Of a DNA stretch of 45,916 nt, positions 1 through 7,115 are shown piece after piece. The DNA is taken from NCBI GenBank assembly GCA_041749595.1, contig JBGTBA010000042.1, positions 1-45,916 of the forward strand. The letters run 5' to 3'. The position numbers and the translations under genes are program-made. Within the stretch, counting starts at the first letter, position 1; each line of letters starts with the position of its first letter. The DNA comes from Aurantibrevibacter sp041749595 (GTDB lineage Bacteria > Bacteroidota > Bacteroidia > Flavobacteriales > Flavobacteriaceae). Below the pieces are notes generated by a model. The model was given only the letters and a program-made list of their open reading frames with translations. It ran no database searches and was not told the origin of the DNA.

Positions 1-2
1 CA

Positions 3-122
3 GAAACAATTAAAAATAAACAAAGTTATCGATTTTGCGTATGTGGTGTTGACACCATATACTACAAAATTAATGGCGATGAAACAGAAATCATCACCAT
101 AGTAGGAAGGCAAGATTTTTAA
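3..122 (+). CDS. RelE/ParE-family toxin, C-terminal fragment (5' end outside window)
   Basis: An open frame enters from the left edge and stops with TAA at 120-122, giving the last 39 residues of a protein. The tail reads YRFCVCGVDTIYYKIN followed by EIITIVGRQDF. This is the usual ending of RelE/ParE-type toxins: an aromatic YRF/V strand, a hydrophobic-tyrosine-lysine-isoleucine strand (here IYYKI), then a final strand ending in GRQDF. In this family the toxin is an mRNA interferase or gyrase poison, encoded just downstream of its antitoxin, which would lie outside the window. No start codon or catalytic core can be seen. The assignment rests on the C-terminal pattern only. Confidence 0.55.
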   Translation, partial: ETIKNKQSYRFCVCGVDTIYYKINGDETEIITIVGRQDF

Positions 123-150
123 AAAGTTCATTGACATAAATTTTTCAAAC

Positions 151-200
151 TCTTAAACAGCCAAACCACAACGAAAAATCGACCTTTCGATTTTTGTTGC
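151..200 (+). ncRNA. Candidate tracrRNA-like anti-repeat plus hairpin
   Basis: CAAACCACAAC at 162-172 is the exact reverse complement of the first 11 bases of the CRISPR repeat. Just upstream, TCTTAA at 151-156 could pair, with one bulge, with TTAAAGA further into the repeat, leaving an internal loop as in known tracrRNA:crRNA duplexes. Just downstream a hairpin forms (AAAAATCG 174-181 with CGATTTTT 188-195), which could act as a nexus or terminator. The order anti-repeat, stem-loop, T-run and the plus-strand sense fit a tracrRNA. However, the pairing is short and the RNA would be unusually small. The same bases also belong to a 20-bp inverted repeat that reaches into the first CRISPR repeat, so a plain terminator is an alternative. 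Confidence 0.3.
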
Positions 201-222
201 AACGATTTTTCGTTGTGGTTTG
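162..222. repeat. 20-bp perfect inverted repeat overlapping the first CRISPR repeat
   Basis: Bases 162-181 are the exact reverse complement of 203-222, with a 21-base loop. The right arm contains the first 11 bases of CRISPR repeat 1 (from 212) plus nine flanking bases (203-211). The left arm therefore holds an inverted copy of the repeat start together with its flank. A smaller hairpin, 174-181 with 188-195, is nested in the left arm and loop, so two alternative RNA folds are possible. Confidence 0.9.
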
Positions 223-774
223 ATTAAAGATTAGAAGTCACGATATTTTACTTCAAAAAAACCAAAGAGTATTAACGGTTGTGGTTTGATTAAAGATTAG
301 AAGTCACGATATTTATTGCGCAAATTCTATTTCATGCCTTCTAGTTGTGGTTTGATTAAAGATTAGAAGTCACGATATTATACGCTGTTTTGCAATCTCA
401 AAATATTTAGTTGTGGTTTGATTAAAGATTAGAAGTCACGATATTTCATCATTCAATATAATGGCTTTGTTGTTGTTGTGGTTTGATTAAAGATTAGAAG
501 TCACGATATTTAATGCTCTTTTATGTTTGATTCAATACCGGTTGTGGTTTGATTAAAGATTAGAAGTCACGATATTCTTTTTCTTCAATTGCTTTAAACT
601 TGATTTGTTGTGGTTTGATTAAAGATTAGAAGTCACGATATTCTATATCTGTCGCCAACCTCTATCGACGTTGTTGTGGTTTGATTAAAGATTAGAAGTC
701 ACGATATTTTTGTTCCCGGCTTTTTTTAAGTCCATTGCGTTGTGGTTTGATTAAAGATTAGAAGTCACGATATT
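212..774 (+). CRISPR. Type II-C CRISPR array, 9 repeats and 8 spacers
   Basis: Nine identical 36-bp repeats start at 212, 278, 344, 410, 475, 541, 607, 673 and 739. Each begins GTTGTGGTTTGATT and ends GTCACGATATT. The eight spacers are all 30 bases except the fourth (446-474, 29 bases). The repeat closely resembles type II-C repeats of Flavobacterium and relatives, and cas2 and cas1 lie immediately to the right on the opposite strand. No repeat is degenerate, so the old end of the array is not evident. Orientation is given as plus because GTTGTGG is the usual crRNA-sense 5' end in type II-C repeats. The spacer sources are unknown. Confidence 0.98.
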
Positions 775-847
775 AGTTGGCCCGCTGCCTTCTGGTAATC
801 AGCAAAATAAAGAAGAATATCGTAACAAAAAATGCTCCTTTTCCGAA

Positions 848-973
848 TTGATAAAGCGGGATTGGGGCATTTTTCGGTTTCAAATTCCCCCATTGGGGGT
901 CAGGGGGCCATTGATAAAGCGGTATTGGGGCATTTTTTGGTTTCAAATTCCCCCTTTGGGGGTCAGGGGGCTA
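848..973. repeat. Tandem duplication of a 63-bp G/C-tract unit
   Basis: Unit 1 (848-910) and unit 2 (911-973) each begin TTGATAAAGCGG and end in GTCAGGGGGC plus two bases, with only a few differences. Each carries a small palindrome, CCCCCATTGGGGG or CCCCCTTTGGGGG. Short intergenic elements with this CCCCC-N3-GGGGG-TCAGGGGGC core are common in Bacteroidota genomes. The pair sits between the array and the 3' end of cas2 and could act as a bidirectional transcription barrier. An open frame through it is a by-product of the repetition. Confidence 0.9.
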
Positions 974-974
974 C

Positions 975-1304
975 TTAAAACAGTTCCAACTGTGTGGGTT
1001 GCGGTTCTTTGGGAACTTCTAATTTTCCCCAGAAATTTAGGATATTGCCAAATTGTTTGTCGGTAATGCGCAGCACGCTTACCTTGCCCAATGGGGGCAA
1101 AAGGGCATGTACCCGTTTTTCATGCACGTCGGCACTTTCGCCACTGGCACAATGCCGTATGTACACCGAGTACTGCATCATGGAAAAGCCATCTTTCAGT
1201 AGTTGGTTTCGGAAACCGGAGGCGTTCCTTCGGTCCTTTTTGGTTTCGGTCGGTAAATCAAAAAACACAAATAACCACATAATACGGTAACCGTTTAGTT
1301 CCAT
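975..1304 (-). CDS. cas2: CRISPR-associated endonuclease Cas2 (type II-C)
   Basis: The 109-residue product starts MELNGYRIMWLFVFFDLP and ends LELF. Cas2 forms the structural core of the Cas1-Cas2 integrase that inserts new spacers. The first strand, IMWLFVFFDLPT, is the Cas2 ferredoxin-fold beta-1 with its conserved Asp, followed by the RNxLLKDGF...QYSVY region and ITDKQFG. The length matches type II-C Cas2. The open frame extends 14 codons further upstream, but the ATG at 1302-1304 is preferred because it overlaps the end of cas1 by 10 bases, as in translationally coupled cas pairs, and fits the family start. The stop faces the 63-bp tandem repeat. Confidence 0.95.
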   Translation of the reverse strand: MELNGYRIMWLFVFFDLPTETKKDRRNASGFRNQLLKDGFSMMQYSVYIRHCASGESADVHEKRVHALLPPLGKVSVLRITDKQFGNILNFWGKLEVPKEPQPTQLELF

Positions 1305-2179
1305 AGTTGGGCGTACTTTATCTTTTTCCGTTCCCCGGTATAGCATTGCTGCAGGGAACTGGCGGTTTTTTGCAAACCTACCATCAATGGGCTCTTTTCG
1401 TCCCTAAAGTATATCGTCCTTGTTAGTAGGTTCAGGATTTTGGTTTTTATGGCGGTGTTCAGTTCCTGTTCCTCATGGGTTTCCATCAAGGTAAATACAA
1501 GTTCATCTACCAAGGGCCTGTAGGGTTCCATAATATCGTCGGCAAGGGCAAAAGCATTGTACTTGCTTTTATGGTGAATTCCCAAAGTGTTTAAAAGTCC
1601 GCTTCCCGAAAGGGCCCGTGCCGTGGCTGCCCTGAGAATGGCATACCCATAGTTTAGAAAGTTGTTGGGGTAATTTCCAAAACGCTCCCTTTTAAAAGGG
1701 ATTTCAAAGAATTCTTTCCAATACGCACTGGCGGCGGCGGCTTCCATGTTTGAGGTGTCGCCGCTCAGCACTTTACTGGACAAATAATCAAAATGGTTTT
1801 TCTTTTGGGTTATCCGTTCCAATAAAACCCCTTGGTTGGTTATCTTTTCCTTGACGGTCTGCTGCCATAGCTTTTTTTTAAGGGGCATGGTAGCCTCTAA
1901 CTGGTATTTGAACAATTGCTGCTGTATGTGGTGCCCGTTTAAATTAAGGAACATGCCGTTGGGCATATGCACCTTATTGCAAAGGATGATGGAGGCATTG
2001 TTTTCTATAAGGAAATTAAGTGCCGGGATACTGATGTAGGTTTCCGGATGGTCAATAACAATAAAACCAATATCTTCAATGGGAATCGTTGCGCTGCGGT
2101 CTTCCGTTTCTATGACAAGCTGTAGCTGTTTGCAGGTTATAGAGGCTTTTTTCTCTATTAAAATCGATTTTTTAAGCAT
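1295..2179 (-). CDS. cas1: CRISPR-associated endonuclease Cas1 (type II)
   Basis: The 294-residue Cas1 is the spacer-integration nuclease and works as a Cas1-Cas2 complex. It has the N-terminal beta domain (residues 1-75, with IPIEDIGFIVID) and the alpha-helical catalytic domain. The expected metal ligands are visible: Glu146 in SGDTSNMEAAAA, His202/203 in LGIHHKSKYNAFALADD and Glu218 in MEPYRPLVDEL. Length and order match type II-C Cas1. It overlaps cas2 by 10 bases. In type II-C loci cas9 normally lies directly upstream, but the roughly 520 bp upstream here contain no cas9 or recognisable remnant of it. Confidence 0.97.
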   Translation of the reverse strand: MLKKSILIEKKASITCKQLQLVIETEDRSATIPIEDIGFIVIDHPETYISIPALNFLIENNASIILCNKVHMPNGMFLNLNGHHIQQQLFKYQLEATMPLKKKLWQQTVKEKITNQGVLLERITQKKNHFDYLSSKVLSGDTSNMEAAAASAYWKEFFEIPFKRERFGNYPNNFLNYGYAILRAATARALSGSGLLNTLGIHHKSKYNAFALADDIMEPYRPLVDELVFTLMETHEEQELNTAIKTKILNLLTRTIYFRDEKSPLMVGLQKTASSLQQCYTGERKKIKYAQLWN

Positions 2180-2289
2180 TTTCTTACAATAAACATAATT
2201 TTTAATAACTGTTTTTTTGCGCTAATATTGCTTATAAATGGTATTTTTTTAACATAACTACTTGATAAATAACTATTTGTTTTAAAATG

Positions 2290-2529
2290 GCCACTATGCA
2301 TCGGGAATTTCGGAGAGGTTGCGAACAACTTGCCATTAAGGGGCATAAATAAGGGAAAAGCTTATATCTGGTGCCCATGCCGGGGCCACGTTTTTGGATG
2401 GCGGCAGACCTTAAAGTATGGTTTAAGGCCAGCGACCCACATGGACCATTCCGAAAAAACCATCCATATTGTACAGGAACATCGGGCAGGGAAAAGGAAG
2501 GGATTTTTCAAAAATTCAATATCTTATAG
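2290..2529 (+). pseudogene. Possible decayed CDGSH-type iron-sulfur domain gene
   Basis: No intact gene lies between cas1 and 2702, but two frames together resemble a CDGSH iron-sulfur protein. One frame gives NKGKAYIWCPCRG (WCPC at 2369-2380), like the KGKxYxWCxCG start of the domain. A second frame gives KNHPYCTGTS (around 2455-2484) and stops at 2527-2529, like SKNxPYCDGTH at the domain end. In the family these pieces are only about ten residues apart. Here about 90 bases and a frame change separate them, and Asp and His of the CDGSH core are missing. It reads as a remnant with an insertion and frameshift, but chance resemblance cannot be excluded. The rest of 2180-2700 shows nothing recognisable. 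Confidence 0.25.
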
Positions 2530-2701
2530 GTAGGTAACGGTCCCCTTATTTGATCTTACTTTTATGGAAAACATTGTGCTTTGATGTGTAAGGAGTTGTA
2601 GAAAAAACAGTCTATAGAAAAGTACAGATAAGCCATGAAACCTGTTTTTGGATACAGAGAAGCATCCGCCTTCAATATGTAATTGCCACGAATAATTTTA
2701 C

Positions 2702-3577
2702 ATGATGAAAAAAAAGACATCCTCCAGAATTAAGTACTTCCCCTTTTATGTCATTTCCTTGATACCGATGCCAATCCTTTTCTTCTTTTCGGACATTCTT
2801 TATGTTTTGGTATATGGTGTTTTTAAATATAGAAGGCAAGTGGTGAACGATAACCTAAAAAAGTCGTTCCCCCAAAAAACCCCGACGGAAATAAGGAAAA
2901 TAGAAAAGGATTTTTATCGGCATTTTTGCGATATCATGTTCGAATCCATAAAGACCCTGACCATAAACAAGAGATCCATAAGGAAACACCTACGTATTGA
3001 AAATCCCGGTTTAATTGAAGCATACATAAAGAGCAGAAAAAACATTTTATTATATACGGCACATCAAGGAAACTGGGAATGGCTTATCTTTTTGCCCCTA
3101 TACTTCCCCTGTCAGGCCAACACGTTTTACAAGCCTTTGGCAAACAGGTATTTTGATGGACTGGTAAAGCTTATCAGGGAACGTTTTGGCGTTAACTGCA
3201 TTGAATCCGAGAAAGGCTATAGAACCTTTATTGGACTTCGGCAAGAAGATAAACCGGTTATAAATTGCATAATCGGGGATCAGAGCCCTACAGGAAATGC
3301 CACGAAACATTGGTGCGGTTTTTTAAATAGGGAAACGGCATTTTTTACGGGAGCCGCGAAGATTGCGAAAAAAACGGATCCCGTAGTGCTGTTCCCCCTG
3401 TTCAGAAAAGTGGGAAGGGGGCATTACGAATTACAGTTTCAAGTAATTTCGGATAGCCCCTCCCAAAGGAAAAGCGATGAAATTGTGGAGCAATATGCCG
3501 CCAAGCTGGAAAATGCCGTTACGGAATCGCCGGAACTTTGGTTGTGGAGCCACAGGAGGTGGAAATTGAGCAGTTAA
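2702..3577 (+). CDS. Lysophospholipid/lipid A acyltransferase, LpxL/HtrB family
   Basis: This 291-residue inner-membrane protein belongs to the family that transfers late acyl chains to lipid A. A hydrophobic N-terminal segment (about residues 11-40) anchors it. The catalytic H-x4-E motif is AHQGNWEW with His121 and Glu126. Further family features are GDQSPTG, a conserved aromatic cluster WCGFLNRETAFFTGAAKIA, and the C-terminal ELWLWSHRRWK. Length is normal for the family. Two adjacent ATGs exist (2702 and 2705), and either could be used. It is a single-gene unit between the CRISPR region and a convergent lipoprotein gene. The substrate is inferred; ornithine-lipid or other acyl acceptors are possible in this phylum. 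Confidence 0.9.
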   Translation: MMKKKTSSRIKYFPFYVISLIPMPILFFFSDILYVLVYGVFKYRRQVVNDNLKKSFPQKTPTEIRKIEKDFYRHFCDIMFESIKTLTINKRSIRKHLRIENPGLIEAYIKSRKNILLYTAHQGNWEWLIFLPLYFPCQANTFYKPLANRYFDGLVKLIRERFGVNCIESEKGYRTFIGLRQEDKPVINCIIGDQSPTGNATKHWCGFLNRETAFFTGAAKIAKKTDPVVLFPLFRKVGRGHYELQFQVISDSPSQRKSDEIVEQYAAKLENAVTESPELWLWSHRRWKLSS

Positions 3578-3786
3578 AGTGCATTTCATTACTCTTTAAG
3601 GACAGTATCTTTTCCATATAGTAAACCCAACAGGGAACCTTTTTATTTTATTTGGCCGGGCAAGCCTCGTTTTTTGGGATGATTGTGGAAATGGTTTGTT
3701 GGGGGTTGGGGGTGTGCACCATTTATAAACGTGAAAGCCTATAATTTTCATGGGCGGTTATAATCATTCGGGTCTATTGTTGCAAT

Positions 3787-4431
3787 CTAATCCTCAAAAT
3801 GATAGAGATCGGCCAACTTATAGACCAGATAATTCACCATTTGATCATTGTTTTCACCTTGCAGCATCATTTTGTGGATTTCCTTTTCGTTTTCAGCCTT
3901 AAAAAAATCCAAATCCCCGGATCGGTATTCACTGAAGATGTTCCAAGACCTAAGGCCTTCCAACATCGCTTTATGGGCCATATACCTTTTGTTCACCATT
4001 ACCAGATCTTGCTTATGGACCCTATCTTTTTTAGTGCTTCCCTCTAGGCTTTCGGCGTTCCAATAATCGTGTTCCATCTTAAGCCGGGCATCTGCGTCTT
4101 CAGCCTGTGCAATGATCTTGAAATAGGCCCTAGAGACCAGGTCATGGTATTTTTTGGGAAAATCGGCTTCGGTACCGGGGTTTGGAAAGTCATTTTTTTT
4201 CGCTGGGGCCACATCTACTGTACTGGAATAGAAATCGGCGCTCTCCGAAGCCGAGCTTGATTTGCCGGCGAGCAGGGTATTTTTCCAAGCTTCGGATTTT
4301 ATGATTTCCTTCCATATTTTACCGTACTCTTTTTGATATGTATTCTTTGGTACCGAACAACCGCTAATAAAAAGAATAAAAAATAAAGGGATAGGGGATA
4401 TCCAATTTAACATTAAAACCGCATTCTTCAT
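3787..4431 (-). CDS. Predicted lipoprotein of unknown function
   Basis: The 214-residue product begins with a basic/hydrophobic signal segment ending FILFISGCS, a lipobox with Cys25, so it is probably lipid-anchored in the envelope. The mature part is hydrophilic and rich in Lys, Glu and Asp, with no cysteine beyond the lipobox. It appears largely helical, with a cluster of tyrosines and charged residues near the end (MVNYLVYKLADLYHFED). No known domain was recognised. It converges on the acyltransferase gene with about 200 bases between them, and its other side faces a 440-bp gap. Met7 is an alternative start. Confidence 0.75.
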   Translation of the reverse strand: MKNAVLMLNWISPIPLFFILFISGCSVPKNTYQKEYGKIWKEIIKSEAWKNTLLAGKSSSASESADFYSSTVDVAPAKKNDFPNPGTEADFPKKYHDLVSRAYFKIIAQAEDADARLKMEHDYWNAESLEGSTKKDRVHKQDLVMVNKRYMAHKAMLEGLRSWNIFSEYRSGDLDFFKAENEKEIHKMMLQGENNDQMVNYLVYKLADLYHFED

Positions 4432-4844
4432 GATCCTTTGTTATGTATAACCTATTTGTTTTGAAATGGTCCACATAGTTAGGGCAACGTAGGTAATATC
4501 CAAATTTATCGCATATTTATACGGAATTTAAATTACCTGTTCGTTTAGTTCAAGGCCCTTTTAAAGGACAAAGATGGTATTGGGGTTTCTTAGCTTGTTC
4601 TTAAGGATTCAATGGGCGGTGGGTTTTGTGGTATTTTTATGCCATAACCCGGAAGCAATCCTTAAGGCATGCAATATAATAAGAAAAAGAATATGGGAAA
4701 GTAAAATTATCCATCAGGTTTAAACCTCTTGACCGCACCTGTTTACTTAATTAGGTTTTTTTAAAATGCAGGGATGGCAAGGGTAAGGTGCTTTACAAAA
4801 TAGTATTTTGGTTCCATGGACAATAAATAAACCTAAAATATAAA
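4432..4844. other. Intergenic region without recognised gene
   Basis: This divergent gap between the minus-strand lipoprotein gene and the CDF transporter gene is AT-rich. I see no coding pattern in any frame, no tRNA-like fold and no strong terminator. Its right end carries the predicted promoter of the CDF gene, which is listed separately. Confidence 0.5.
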
Positions 4845-4873
4845 TTGGGTAAATCATAAAACAGTTAGTTTTG
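4845..4873 (+). promoter_or_regulatory. Bacteroidota-type promoter of the CDF transporter gene
   Basis: TTG at 4845-4847, an 18-base spacer and TAGTTTTG at 4866-4873 fit the -33/-7 pattern of Bacteroidota primary promoters (TTTG then TAnnTTTG). Transcription would begin near 4880, which excludes the ATG at 4871 as a start and favours the ATG at 4916. Confidence 0.55.
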
Positions 4874-4915
4874 TTTACGGGCATGAAAAATGGCAAACTG
4901 AGGAATTTATGGATA

Positions 4916-5794
4916 ATGGGGACATTGAAAAACGAAAAAACGGCTATAAGAGCCACATATTTTAGCATAATCGGGAATACTATTCTTGCCGTTATCAAAG
5001 GACTTTCCGGTTTTTTCGGAAATTCCTATGCCTTAATTGCAGATGCCATTGAATCCACTACGGATATTTTTTCTTCGTTTTTGGTGTTGTTCGGTCTTAA
5101 ATATGCAAATAAGCCGGCAGACGAAAACCACCCTTACGGCCATGGCAGGGCAGAGCCCTTGTTTACGTTTTTGGTTGTCGGGTTTTTAATCATTTCGGCC
5201 ACAATAATCGCATATGAGAGTCTAAAGAACATAAGGACCCCACATGAACTGCCAGAGCCATGGACCCTTTTTGTTCTAGGAGCGGTGATTATTTGGAAGG
5301 AAATTTCATATCGTTTGATCCTTCAAAAAAGCAAAGAGACCCAAAGCACTTCCCTGAGAGCGGATGCATGGCACCACCGAAGCGATGCCATAACTTCGGT
5401 GGCCGCATTTGTTGGCATTTCCATAGCCCTGTTTTTTGGAAAGGGATATGAGACCGCCGATGACTGGGCGGCACTTTTTGCATCAGGGTTCATTCTATAC
5501 AATTGCTATTTGATCTTTAGGCCGGCACTGGGTGAAATTATGGACGAAAATCTTTTTGATGGCCTCATTAGGGAAATACGCACAGAATCGTTAAAAGTCG
5601 ATGGGATTTTAGGTACGGAGAAATGCTTTATTAGAAAGGCGGGGATGAAGTACCATGTGGACCTACATGCCATTGTAAATGCAGATATCTCTGTAAAGCA
5701 AGGACATGACCTAGCGCATAAGCTTAAGGATGCCCTAAGGCATAACATTCCAAATCTAGGTCACGTACTTATCCATATTGAACCGAACGCCTAA
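4916..5794 (+). CDS. Cation diffusion facilitator (CDF) family metal efflux transporter
   Basis: CDF proteins exchange protons for Zn2+, Co2+, Fe2+ or similar ions across the inner membrane. The open frame begins at 4871, but the ATG at 4916 (MGTLKNEKTAIRATY) lies a sensible distance after the promoter. Counting from 4871, the first metal motif in TM2 is ADAIESTTD (Asp58, Asp65), with Glu where many members have His. The loop HPYGHGRAE follows, then the TM5 motif AWHHRSDA (His168-x3-Asp172). A cytoplasmic C-terminal domain after about residue 210 contains HVDLHAIV and HVLIHIEP. Length is typical. Metal specificity cannot be read from the sequence. It appears to be transcribed alone. Confidence 0.92.
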   Translation: MGTLKNEKTAIRATYFSIIGNTILAVIKGLSGFFGNSYALIADAIESTTDIFSSFLVLFGLKYANKPADENHPYGHGRAEPLFTFLVVGFLIISATIIAYESLKNIRTPHELPEPWTLFVLGAVIIWKEISYRLILQKSKETQSTSLRADAWHHRSDAITSVAAFVGISIALFFGKGYETADDWAALFASGFILYNCYLIFRPALGEIMDENLFDGLIREIRTESLKVDGILGTEKCFIRKAGMKYHVDLHAIVNADISVKQGHDLAHKLKDALRHNIPNLGHVLIHIEPNA

Positions 5795-5914
5795 CTTTTA
5801 GAACGGACAGTACTGCCCATAGGGGAACAAAATAAATGGTACATGGCTTAAAGACCGAGATGGCAGAATTTAAAAATCCACTGAAAATCGTAAAAGATAA
5901 AAATTCAAAAGAGA

Positions 5915-6376
5915 ATGGGAAAACCAGCATTATTACTGTTCGTTGCATTCTTATCAGCAACAACGTTTGGTCAAACAGCAGCAAAAAGGAGAGCAGAATT
6001 CAATTTAGAAAAAAATATAGCTATTCAGGGTTATGATCCGGTAGCTTATTTTACCCAAAATAAAGCGGTTAAGGGAAAATCTGCAATTGCAGCCACTTAC
6101 GAAGGCATAACTTATTATTTTGCTGCCCAAGTGGACAAAGATCTGTTTCTAAAGGACCCATCTCAATATGAACCACAATATGGTGGATGGTGTTCTTATG
6201 CTATGGGAACAACAGGAGAGAAAGTTGAAATAGACCCAGAAACATTCAAGATTGTTGCCGGAAAACTAAACCTTTTTTACAATGCATTTTTAAACAATAC
6301 CTTGAAAACTTGGAATAAAGATGAAGCAAATTTAATGGTTAAAGCGGATGCCAACTGGAAAAAAATAATTAAATAA
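5915..6376 (+). CDS. Secreted YHS-domain protein
   Basis: A 153-residue protein with a signal peptide (MGKPALLLFVAFLSATTFGQ) and a single YHS domain. The domain shows AIQGYDPVAYFTQNKAVKGK, then TYEGITYYFA and YGGWCSYAMGTTG, which is the usual order in exported YHS proteins of Bacteroidota and proteobacteria. A conserved Cys sits in GGWCSYA. YHS domains are thought to bind metal, but the function of the exported form is not established. The DoxX-like gene begins only 19 bases downstream, so the two are probably co-transcribed. Another ATG lies 3' of the upstream AT-rich stretch, but the signal peptide supports this start. Confidence 0.9.
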   Translation: MGKPALLLFVAFLSATTFGQTAAKRRAEFNLEKNIAIQGYDPVAYFTQNKAVKGKSAIAATYEGITYYFAAQVDKDLFLKDPSQYEPQYGGWCSYAMGTTGEKVEIDPETFKIVAGKLNLFYNAFLNNTLKTWNKDEANLMVKADANWKKIIK

Positions 6377-6395
6377 ACCAAGGCGCAACAAAAAA

Positions 6396-6785
6396 ATGAA
6401 ACCAAACATGCTAACTTGGATAATTAAACTTACAGCGGTTATTATCTTATTGCAAACACTTTTCTTTAAATTTAGTGGGGCTGAAGAAAGTATCTATATT
6501 TTTCAAACACTGGGTATTGAACCTTTGGGAAGAATAGGCTCAGGAATTGTTGAGCTAATCGCTTCCATCTTAATTCTAATGCCAAGAACAACTTTATTGG
6601 GTGCATTACTGGCATTTGGCACCATGGTCGGAGCGATTGTCTCACATTTATCGGTACTTGGAATTGCGGTTAAAAACGATGGTGGCCTGTTATTTATTTT
6701 AGCATCAATAACATTTGCTTGTAGCCTGTATTTAATTTTTATCGACAAAGATAAAATATCGGCTTTTTTAAAACGTAAGGTTTAA
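6396..6785 (+). CDS. DoxX-like small membrane protein
   Basis: The 129-residue product has four predicted membrane helices (about residues 7-25, 45-63, 67-88 and 98-115) and the DoxX-type layout with LQTLFFKFSGAEESIYIFQTLG between the first two. The motifs FKFxG, PLGRIGSGIVELIASILIL and LGALLAFGTMVGAIVSHL match this family. DoxX-like proteins are linked to quinone or thiosulfate metabolism in a few organisms, but most members have no assigned function. It follows the YHS gene by 19 bases, and the pairing recurs in related genomes to my knowledge. The pair may act on a periplasmic redox or metal-handling task, which is inference. Confidence 0.85.
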   Translation: MKPNMLTWIIKLTAVIILLQTLFFKFSGAEESIYIFQTLGIEPLGRIGSGIVELIASILILMPRTTLLGALLAFGTMVGAIVSHLSVLGIAVKNDGGLLFILASITFACSLYLIFIDKDKISAFLKRKV

Positions 6786-7115
6786 TCCATGATAACACCT
6801 TTTGCGATTCGGAGAGCCCCAAAGCCCTAGGCACGGCGATATGGATCTTGCCAAAATCGGGGGCTACACACAAAAAACTTTCCTTTCAGACCGCCGGGAG
6901 CAGTAATAAAATCATGCTTACCTTAAGGAAGGCATCGAAATGGTAATCAATTCGAAGCAAATATCGAATAAAATCCTAATTCAATAACTTAGTTTCCCTG
7001 AAAAAAAATATCTCAATGATTTTTATTTCGTAAAAACATACTTTTTTGCAACATTAAAATATTTCCATCGTCCTTAAGGCAAACAATACGGTAACCAACG
7101 AATGAAACCGGCCAA
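6786..7115. other. Intergenic region, possible coding remnant
   Basis: The left half (about 6830-6960) has a coding-like composition. One plus frame stays open through ALGTAIWILPKSGATHKK and on to about 6940, but there is no start or recognisable family. It could be the worn end of a lost gene. The right half is AT-rich and should hold the promoter of the sigma factor gene, though no clean TAnnTTTG element stands out. Confidence 0.35.

Noticed and set aside
848..1066. Open frame with two similar blocks (RDWGIFRFQIPPLGVRG and KRYWGIFWFQIPPLGVRG)
   Set aside because: It is a translation of the 63-bp tandem DNA repeat and runs antisense into cas2, so it is not a gene.
6786..7000. Coding-like trace ALGTAIWILPKSGATHKK
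   Set aside because: No start, stops close by in every frame and no family recognised, so it is noted only as a possible remnant.
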